Below are positions 6,360 to 11,049 of a stretch of DNA of 11,049 nt, piece after piece. The translations under genes and the position numbers were made by a program. The number at the start of each line of letters is the position of its first letter. The first letter of the stretch is position 1. The notes beneath the pieces were generated by a model. That model ran no database searches, was not told the DNA's origin, and saw only the letters and a program-made list of their open reading frames with translations. The stretch spans positions 1-11,049 of the forward strand of contig JASHSW010000105.1 in assembly GCA_030038595.1 (NCBI GenBank). Direction: 5' to 3'. The stretch comes from Methylovirgula sp. (GTDB lineage Bacteria; Pseudomonadota; Alphaproteobacteria; Rhizobiales; Beijerinckiaceae).

Positions 6360-7748
6360 TCAGCCGCGCTTGCCGAGCGCAGAAAGCCATTTCTTCGCCG
6401 CGGCTGCGACGTTGGCGGGTGCCGTGCCGCCGTAGCTCGTGCGGCTCGCCACCGAGTTCCCGACGCCGAGCGCGGAAAACGCCGCTTTCGTCAGGCGCGG
6501 CTCGAGCCTCTTCATCTCGGCAAGCGAGAGCTCCTCGAGCCCGACATTCTTCTTGGCGGCGAGCGCCACGAGCCGGCCGGTCAGATGGTGCGCTTCGCGA
6601 AACGGCAAGCCGAGTTCGCGGACCAGATAGTCGGCGAGATCGGTCGCCGTCGCATAGGCTGCGCCCGCCGCCGTTTTCATCCGCGCGACATCCGGTTCGA
6701 GGTCGGAGATCATGCCGGCCAGCGCCGCAAGACAGAGCGACAAAGTTTCGAGCGCGTCGAACGTGCCTTCTTTATCCTCTTGAAGATCTTTCGAATAGGC
6801 GAGCGGCAGGCCCTTTAGCACGATCAGCAAGGCGGTGAGTGCCCCGATGATCCGCCCGCTCTTCGCCCGGATTAGCTCGGCGGCGTCGGGGTTGCGCTTT
6901 TGCGGCAGCATCGAGGAGCCGGTCGAGAAACGATCGGAGAGGCGCACAAAGCCGAATTGCGGGCTCGCCCACAACACGATCTCCTCGGCAAGCCGTGACA
7001 GATGCACGGCGCAGAGCGCCGCCGCCGCGAGCGTTTCGATTACGAAGTCCCGATCCGATACGCTGTCGAGCGAATTGGCGGTCGGCCGGTCGAAGCCGAG
7101 CGCCTTGGCGGTTGCCGCGCGGTCGATCGGGAACGATGTTCCGGCCAGCGCCGCCGCGCCCAGCGGGCATTCGTTGAGCCGCGCCCGCGCGTCTTTCAGC
7201 CGGCCGCGGTCGCGCGCCAGCATCTCGACATAGGCGAGAAGATGATGGCCGAAGGTGATCGGCTGCGCCGGCTGCATATGGGTGAATCCGGGCATCACGG
7301 AGCCGGCATGCGCCAACGCCTTTTCGGCGAGCGCCGTCTGCAAGGCGCGAATCTCGGCGTCGAGCGCGTCGATCGCGGCGCGGACATAGAGACGGAAATC
7401 GACTGCGACTTGATCGTTGCGCGAGCGTGCCGTGTGCAGCCGGCCGGCGGCCGGACCGATCAGCTCCGCGAGCCTCGACTCGATGTTCATGTGAATGTCT
7501 TCGAGCTCGCGGGAGAAGCGAAACTCGCCCCTCTCGATTTCGCCATGGATGCGTCCTAGAGCGTCGCGGATCGCCGCGGCGTCCGCCTTGGCGACGATGC
7601 CGGTCTTCTCCAGCATGGCGACATGGGCGAGCGAGCCTGCTATGTCATGCGCGGCGAGTTTGCGGTCGAAATCGATCGACGCGTTGATTTCTTCGAGGAT
7701 CGCGTCGGGACGGCCGGCGAACCTGCCGCCCCAAATTTTGTTGCTCAT
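6360..7748 (-). CDS. argH: Argininosuccinate lyase
   Basis: Cytosolic enzyme that splits argininosuccinate into arginine and fumarate, the last step of arginine synthesis; it works as a homotetramer of the fumarase/aspartase superfamily. It has 462 residues, the usual length. It opens with the family-typical IWGGRF, carries [15 protein letters not shown] (108-121), [14 protein letters not shown] with the catalytic His at 157 (156-169), and the superfamily signature [12 protein letters not shown] (277-288) with the catalytic Ser at 278/279. The C-terminal domain includes [10 protein letters not shown]. The ATG at 7748 is clear. It is followed on the same strand, 61 bp on, by lptM and lysA. Its start codon lies only 24 bp from that of the divergent tlpA. 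Confidence 0.98.
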   Translation of the reverse strand: MSNKIWGGRFAGRPDAILEEINASIDFDRKLAAHDIAGSLAHVAMLEKTGIVAKADAAAIRDALGRIHGEIERGEFRFSRELEDIHMNIESRLAELIGPAAGRLHTARSRNDQVAVDFRLYVRAAIDALDAEIRALQTALAEKALAHAGSVMPGFTHMQPAQPITFGHHLLAYVEMLARDRGRLKDARARLNECPLGAAALAGTSFPIDRAATAKALGFDRPTANSLDSVSDRDFVIETLAAAALCAVHLSRLAEEIVLWASPQFGFVRLSDRFSTGSSMLPQKRNPDAAELIRAKSGRIIGALTALLIVLKGLPLAYSKDLQEDKEGTFDALETLSLCLAALAGMISDLEPDVARMKTAAGAAYATATDLADYLVRELGLPFREAHHLTGRLVALAAKKNVGLEELSLAEMKRLEPRLTKAAFSALGVGNSVASRTSYGGTAPANVAAAAKKWLSALGKRG

Positions 7749-7772
7749 CTCTCAAACGCTCTCAGAACTGGC

Positions 7773-8441
7773 ATGACAGAACAGAAAGATCGAAGCTTGA
7801 GCCGGTTTCCTTCGCCGCTCATCAGTCTCGCCGTTCTCGCCGCGGTGCTGGGGTTCATATACGTGATGAAAGGCGGGCATCGCAATGAAACTGGGGCGGC
7901 TTGCGCCTCGACGCGCACCGTTATCAGCCGTTTGGAGCCGCTGGTGCACGGGCAAATAGCCGCTTTGGCCCTTTCGAATGCGCCGCAACCGATGCCGGAC
8001 CTCACTTTTGCCGGGGCGGACGGAAAAACCGTCAAATTATCGGATTTCCGCGGCCGCGACCTGCTCCTCAATCTTTGGGCGACCTGGTGCGTGCCGTGCC
8101 GGTCGGAAATGCCGGCCCTCGACCGGCTCGAGGCCAAAGACGGCGGCCCGGAGTTCCAGGTCGTCGCCGTCAACGTCGATACCGCCCGACTCGACCGGCC
8201 GAAAGCATTTTTGCGCGAGATCGGGGTCAAGCACCTCGCCTTCTATGCCGACAGCACCGCCAACGTCTTCGAAACGCTGAAAGAGGACGGCAAAGTGCTC
8301 GGCCTGCCGACCACCATCCTCGTCGATAAGAACGGCTGCGACATCGGCACGATGGCCGGTCCTGCCAAGTGGGATTCGCCGGACGCGTTGGCGCTGTTTT
8401 CGAGGGAAGAGAGCGCCGAGGCGCCGCAGACAAAAGGCTAG
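7773..8441 (+). CDS. tlpA: TlpA-type membrane-anchored thiol:disulfide oxidoreductase
   Basis: A 222-residue thioredoxin-fold protein with one N-terminal anchor helix (about 13-32) and a periplasmic domain. The active site is WCVPC (Cys106, Cys109) in NLWATWCVPCRSEMPALD, and the cis-proline is Pro179 in GLPTT. An extra cysteine pair, Cys44 and Cys189, is 145 residues apart, the same spacing as the structural disulfide of Bradyrhizobium TlpA as I recall it. That protein keeps the CuA-site chaperone and CoxB cysteines reduced during assembly of aa3 cytochrome oxidase, and this gene probably does the same. I chose the ATG at 7773 because the frame extends back to 7623 only through antisense argH sequence and the anchor helix follows directly. 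The ribosome site there is weak. It ends 5 bases from the convergent SRAP stop. Confidence 0.93.
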   Translation: MTEQKDRSLSRFPSPLISLAVLAAVLGFIYVMKGGHRNETGAACASTRTVISRLEPLVHGQIAALALSNAPQPMPDLTFAGADGKTVKLSDFRGRDLLLNLWATWCVPCRSEMPALDRLEAKDGGPEFQVVAVNVDTARLDRPKAFLREIGVKHLAFYADSTANVFETLKEDGKVLGLPTTILVDKNGCDIGTMAGPAKWDSPDALALFSREESAEAPQTKG

Positions 8442-8446
8442 AAATC

Positions 8447-9127
8447 CTAGATCGTGATCGGCTCGACGAGATGCGGGCCGTCGTTGCGCCAGTTGTTCAC
8501 CGCCCGCGCAACCGGCCACAGCTTCATGCGGTGCGCCGGATACGGGCGCAGCAACGCCTTTAGCTCCGCTGCGCTCGCGGCGACTTCGCCAAGCCATTTG
8601 GGCCAATCTTCTTCCGCCAGGATCACCGGCATCCTGTCGTGCAGCGGGGCGATCAATTCGTTGGCGGGGCAGGTGAGGATCGCGCAGCTGCGCACCGTTT
8701 CGCCGGCGGGGGAAATCCATGTCTCCCATAAGCCAGCCATCACCGTGAGCTGCTCCAACGCGCGCGCGATTGCGAACGGCTGCCTGTCGGCCTTGCGCCA
8801 TTCGTAAAATCCGTCGGTGACGACCAGGCAGCGGCGTCCGGCTTTCCAAGCGTCTTTGAAGGCGGTCGTCGTCTCGACCGTTTCGCTGCGCGCGTTAAAC
8901 GTCCGGCTCCACGGCTTGGCGTCCTTCGCCCAGGCCGGAATCAATCCCCAGCGCAGCAGCACCGGCAGGCGCGCACCACTTTTCGGATCGCGGATTGCGA
9001 CGAGCACGTCCTGCGTCGGTGCGATGTTCCAGGAAGGCTTGAAGTTCGGCGCCGGCGCGAGCGCGTCGAAGCGCAGCTTCATTTTGATCTCGGAATATTC
9101 CTCGGGAAGTCGCGCCCGCGCGCACAT
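8447..9127 (-). CDS. SRAP-domain abasic-site DNA-protein crosslink protein (YedK/HMCES family)
   Basis: A 226-residue protein of the SOS response-associated peptidase (SRAP) family. Family members shield abasic sites in single-stranded DNA by forming a stable thiazolidine crosslink through the N-terminal Cys. All key residues are visible: Cys2 (exposed after Met removal), Asn78 in FNARSET, Glu109 in TDGFYEW, and His163 in PLHDRMPVIL. NIAPTQ (34-39) and RWGLIPAW (59-66) are also family landmarks. The ATG at 9127 has AAAGG upstream at good spacing, and it must be the true start because Cys2 has to follow the initiator Met. I see no LexA box directly upstream. It lies 28 bp after the VOC-domain gene on the same strand, so they may share a transcript. 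Confidence 0.95.
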   Translation of the reverse strand: MCARARLPEEYSEIKMKLRFDALAPAPNFKPSWNIAPTQDVLVAIRDPKSGARLPVLLRWGLIPAWAKDAKPWSRTFNARSETVETTTAFKDAWKAGRRCLVVTDGFYEWRKADRQPFAIARALEQLTVMAGLWETWISPAGETVRSCAILTCPANELIAPLHDRMPVILAEEDWPKWLGEVAASAAELKALLRPYPAHRMKLWPVARAVNNWRNDGPHLVEPITI

Positions 9128-9155
9128 GCAGAACCTTTATGTCATATCGCCAGCG

Positions 9156-10028
9156 TCATTGCGCCTTGGCATGGATTTCGGCGATATAGCCGCCCGGAAA
9201 CCGCACCACCGCGGCGCGCCGCCCGCCTTCTGTGTAGGGTTCGATAAAGGTGATCGCACCGGCGGCTTCGGCCTTGGCGAGGGTCACATCGAGGTTGGCG
9301 ACCTCGTATCCCGTCAATTCGCGACCGTAGGGATAGGGCAGATGTCCGTCGGTCACGAGGACCGTCATTCTGCCGAATTTGGATTGGATGCGCACCCGCC
9401 GGTAGGTCTCGCCAGGCCGGCCGATCTCGATCCCAGGCGCTTGCCGATCGTCGTCGACAACCTTGCCCGCCGCGAAACCGGTGAAATCGCGGATAAATGC
9501 GGTGGCGCTATCCGGAGATACATAGACGCGGTTTTCGGGCGTCGTTCGCAGCGGCGGATAGTCCGGCGCAACCTTGTGCCAATAGAGCTGCATCATGACG
9601 CCGCCCGGCCAGGCGATGACGGCGTCACGGCCGATCGCATCGGCGAACGGGGCCACCACCACCGCCGCCCCATGGGCGCGCGCCGATTGGATCGCAGCGT
9701 CGAGGTCGGTGACCAGATAGCCGGTGCGCTCGGCGCCGAACGGGTAGGGGATCGGCGTCTCGTAGCCGAAGACGGAAAGCGTTCCGACCGGAGTTAGGAC
9801 AAGCTGCGAGAACGTACGGCTCGGCGTTGGGGTGACGGTGGCGACGCTTTTTTTCGACGCGCTACCGCCGAAGGTCGCCAAGAAGCTCGTCACGAACCGA
9901 TCGAATTCTTCCGGCGGCACATAGACGTGCGTACTCTCATACTGCGGCCCGACGCCGGGCGCCGCGCCGGCGCGCGGGCAAGCGACGGCGAGAAGCACGC
10001 CCGCTAGCGCCAAGACCATCGCGCGCAT
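9156..10028 (-). CDS. Exported protein with two tandem VOC (glyoxalase/bleomycin-resistance fold) domains
   Basis: A 290-residue protein. Residues 1-23 form a signal peptide (hydrophobic run to ACPRAGAAPG). Cleavage after AGA or lipidation at Cys17 (LAVAC) are both possible. Two similar halves follow, about 33-151 and 167-288. Each has a VYV strand, a PYPxG...TGYxVxxLD segment, a helix rich in Ala, and a final [A/V]xxxPGGxxxx strand. This is a VOC-fold duplication. Possible metal ligands are His34 and Gln147 in the first half and Glu284 in the second. The substrate is unknown; an export signal is unusual for glyoxalase-like proteins, which are mostly cytosolic. I chose the ATG at 10028 because GGAGACGAAG lies directly upstream and the signal peptide begins there. 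The frame stays open to 10127, but that extension would bury the signal. Confidence 0.85.
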   Translation of the reverse strand: MRAMVLALAGVLLAVACPRAGAAPGVGPQYESTHVYVPPEEFDRFVTSFLATFGGSASKKSVATVTPTPSRTFSQLVLTPVGTLSVFGYETPIPYPFGAERTGYLVTDLDAAIQSARAHGAAVVVAPFADAIGRDAVIAWPGGVMMQLYWHKVAPDYPPLRTTPENRVYVSPDSATAFIRDFTGFAAGKVVDDDRQAPGIEIGRPGETYRRVRIQSKFGRMTVLVTDGHLPYPYGRELTGYEVANLDVTLAKAEAAGAITFIEPYTEGGRRAAVVRFPGGYIAEIHAKAQ

Positions 10029-10198
10029 CTTCGTCTCCGTTCCAAGCGCCCCGCCATCGGCCACAAATTTCTTGCCGCACCGGCAATGCATAGGCATGAT
10101 CGTCTGCGCGGCTGTCTGCGGATCCATGGGGGCGCCATACCAGCAGCCGTTTGAAGATGCCAGGTCCGCGGTGGGCGAACCCGGCGAGGAGGAGCGTT
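10029..10198. other. Divergent intergenic region between the VOC gene and the small basic ORF
   Basis: This 170-bp spacer must hold the promoters of both flanking genes. I see no convincing -10/-35 pair. A perfect 6-bp inverted repeat, TTGCCG (10072-10077) and CGGCAA (10081-10086) with a 3-base loop, is the only clear structure. It lies about 45-60 bases upstream of the VOC start. Confidence 0.45.
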
Positions 10199-10309
10199 AT
10201 GGCAAAAGGTCAACTTCGCAGCACCAAAGAAGCCAAGAAGCCGAAGAAAGTGAAGCCGAAGGCCGCGGTTCCGGCGGCATCGATCAAGGACGCGACCAAG
10301 AAGAAATAG
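10199..10309 (+). CDS. Small lysine-rich hypothetical protein (36 residues)
   Basis: The ORF starts MAKGQLRSTKEAKKPKK and ends in KDATKKK, with an Ala/Pro/Val middle. About a third of the residues are lysine, with no hydrophobic helix, so it should be a soluble, disordered, strongly basic peptide that could bind nucleic acid. Support for it being real is the very good ribosome site GGAGGAG six to twelve bases before the ATG, and the resemblance of the N-terminus to small 'MAKGQ-R-..-KEAKKPKK' hypothetical proteins that I recall from many Proteobacteria. It is too short for most gene finders. It stands alone on the plus strand, divergent from the VOC gene and convergent with the oxidoreductase. 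No function is known to me. Confidence 0.75.
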   Translation: MAKGQLRSTKEAKKPKKVKPKAAVPAASIKDATKKK

Positions 10310-10339
10310 GCGCGGCCGATCTCGTTCGCCACTCGAGAA

Positions 10340-10358
10340 GCGCGCGACTGTCGCGCGC
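10340..10358. terminator. GC-rich hairpin between convergent genes, possible transcription end
   Basis: GCGCGCGA (10340-10347) and TCGCGCGC (10351-10358) pair perfectly around a 3-base loop, in the 87-bp gap between the small basic ORF and the convergent oxidoreductase gene. It is a strong stem in the right place to end both transcripts. It has no T-run on either side, so intrinsic termination is doubtful. Confidence 0.4.
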
Positions 10359-10396
10359 CGCGTGCCTGCTTCGCTTGCTAAGAAGCGGTCTCGTCG

Positions 10397-11049
10397 CTAG
10401 GACGCGGCGGCGATGACCGCTTCAAAGGCAACTTCCGCCTTCAGGTTATCGACGTCGCGCGAGAGCGTCGCGACCGCCAGTTTGCGGCCGTCGCGAAAAT
10501 AGGCGACTTCGCAGTCCTTCGCCATCACGTCGCCGTCGATCGTCGTCTTGTCCCATTTTTCCGCGTGACCGACGTAGCGGATCGAAAAGTCATAGTGCTG
10601 GCTCCAGAAGAACGGGACCGCATTGAACGGTTCGTGTCGGCCCAGCATGTTGCGCGCCGCGACTTGACCCTGCCGCTCGGCCACCACCCAATGTTCGACG
10701 CGGATGCGTTCGCCGGTCAGAGGATCCGGCCAACGCGCAATGTCGCCGGCGGCGAAAATGCCGGGAACGCTCGTCTCCAGACAACGGTTGACACTGATAC
10801 CGCGGTCGACGGCGAGCCCCGCCTGTTCGGCAAGGCCGATCGCCGGCCGCACGCCGATCCCGACGACGACGAAGTCGGTCGGCAGATTCTCGCCGCTTGC
10901 CAGCCCGACGCCGTCCCGGCGGATCTCGGCCACGCTCGCACCGAGATGAAAAACAACGCCGTTTTCTTCGTGGACGGTGCGGACGAGAGCGCCGATCTCC
11001 GGTCCCATGATCCGTTCGAGCGGCCGCGCCTCGGGTCCGACCACATGCA
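10397..11049 (-). CDS. FAD-dependent NAD(P)H:ferredoxin/rubredoxin reductase-like oxidoreductase, C-terminal part (5' end beyond right edge)
   Basis: The frame is open through the right edge, so the GTG at 11044 is an internal codon and the N-terminal FAD domain is missing. Visible parts are the end of the NAD-binding domain (PEARPLERIMGPEIG), the ATG-like motif VVVGIGVRP, the FAD-contact motif GIFAAGDIARW, and an HWVVAERQGQVAARNMLG helix. A Reductase_C-type dimerisation domain (from FFWSQHYDFSIRYVGHAEKW) follows. This arrangement is that of rhodocoxin/putidaredoxin reductases and AIFM3-like proteins, which pass electrons from NAD(P)H to a [2Fe-2S] ferredoxin or Rieske partner. Whether a Rieske domain is fused or encoded next door cannot be seen. 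Convergent with the small basic ORF. Confidence 0.9.
   Translation of the reverse strand, partial: HVVGPEARPLERIMGPEIGALVRTVHEENGVVFHLGASVAEIRRDGVGLASGENLPTDFVVVGIGVRPAIGLAEQAGLAVDRGISVNRCLETSVPGIFAAGDIARWPDPLTGERIRVEHWVVAERQGQVAARNMLGRHEPFNAVPFFWSQHYDFSIRYVGHAEKWDKTTIDGDVMAKDCEVAYFRDGRKLAVATLSRDVDNLKAEVAFEAVIAAAS

Noticed and set aside
7623..7772. Upstream extension of tlpA to an ATG at 7623
   Set aside because: The extension is antisense argH sequence and would put 50 non-membrane residues before the anchor helix.
8442..8446. A terminator between the convergent tlpA and SRAP genes
   Set aside because: Only 5 bases separate the stop codons and the surrounding bases form no stable stem with a T-run.
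10029..10127. N-terminal extension of the VOC protein, with a CxC pair that might suggest a metal ribbon
   Set aside because: It would place 33 residues before a clear signal peptide, and the internal ATG has a far better ribosome site.

Overview
The window is GC-rich, densely packed DNA from an alphaproteobacterium, most likely of the order Hyphomicrobiales (Rhizobiales). Three things point there. The TlpA resembles the Bradyrhizobium TlpA, including its extra cysteine pair. The gene run argH, lptM-like lipoprotein, lysA, TIGR02302/DUF4175 is an order I associate with this group. The PhoR H-box region is also of alphaproteobacterial type. Family level cannot be fixed from the sequence alone; a Beijerinckiaceae-like genome is a guess. 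No rRNA, tRNA, CRISPR array, insertion sequence or prophage gene was seen, and the window reads as core chromosome.

Layout, left half (all minus strand, read from right to left): argH (7748 to 6360), an LptM-like lipoprotein (6298 to 6047), lysA (6039 to 4774), a large TIGR02302/DUF4175 membrane protein (4692 to 2011), a two-helix HIG1-domain membrane protein (1941 to 1753), a PduO-type cobalamin adenosyltransferase (1748 to 1167), and a PhoR-like histidine kinase (1029 to beyond base 1). Two junctions are tight enough to suggest coupled translation: lptM-lysA with 7 bp between genes and HIG1-adenosyltransferase with 4 bp. The block joins arginine synthesis, lysine/diaminopimelate synthesis, LPS-translocon maturation, an uncharacterised envelope protein, a respiratory-type small membrane protein, B12 cofactor activation and phosphate sensing.

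Right half: tlpA (plus strand, 7773 to 8441) diverges from argH with only 24 bp between the two start codons. It converges with an SRAP (YedK/HMCES-type) DNA-protein crosslink gene (9127 to 8447), with 5 bp between the stop codons. Upstream of SRAP on the same strand is an exported protein made of two tandem VOC (glyoxalase-fold) domains (10028 to 9156). A 170-bp divergent spacer separates it from a 36-codon lysine-rich small ORF on the plus strand (10199 to 10309) that has an excellent ribosome binding site. A hairpin-bearing 87-bp spacer then leads to the C-terminal part of a ferredoxin/rubredoxin-reductase-like FAD oxidoreductase (minus strand, running off the right edge).

There is no clear previously undescribed defence or mobile system here. 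The items most worth a second look are the uncharacterised DUF4175 protein with its Q/N/G-rich tail, its odd TTG start next to an in-frame stop and its palindromic leader; the small basic ORF; the exported double-VOC protein; and a PhoR-like kinase with no visible membrane anchor.
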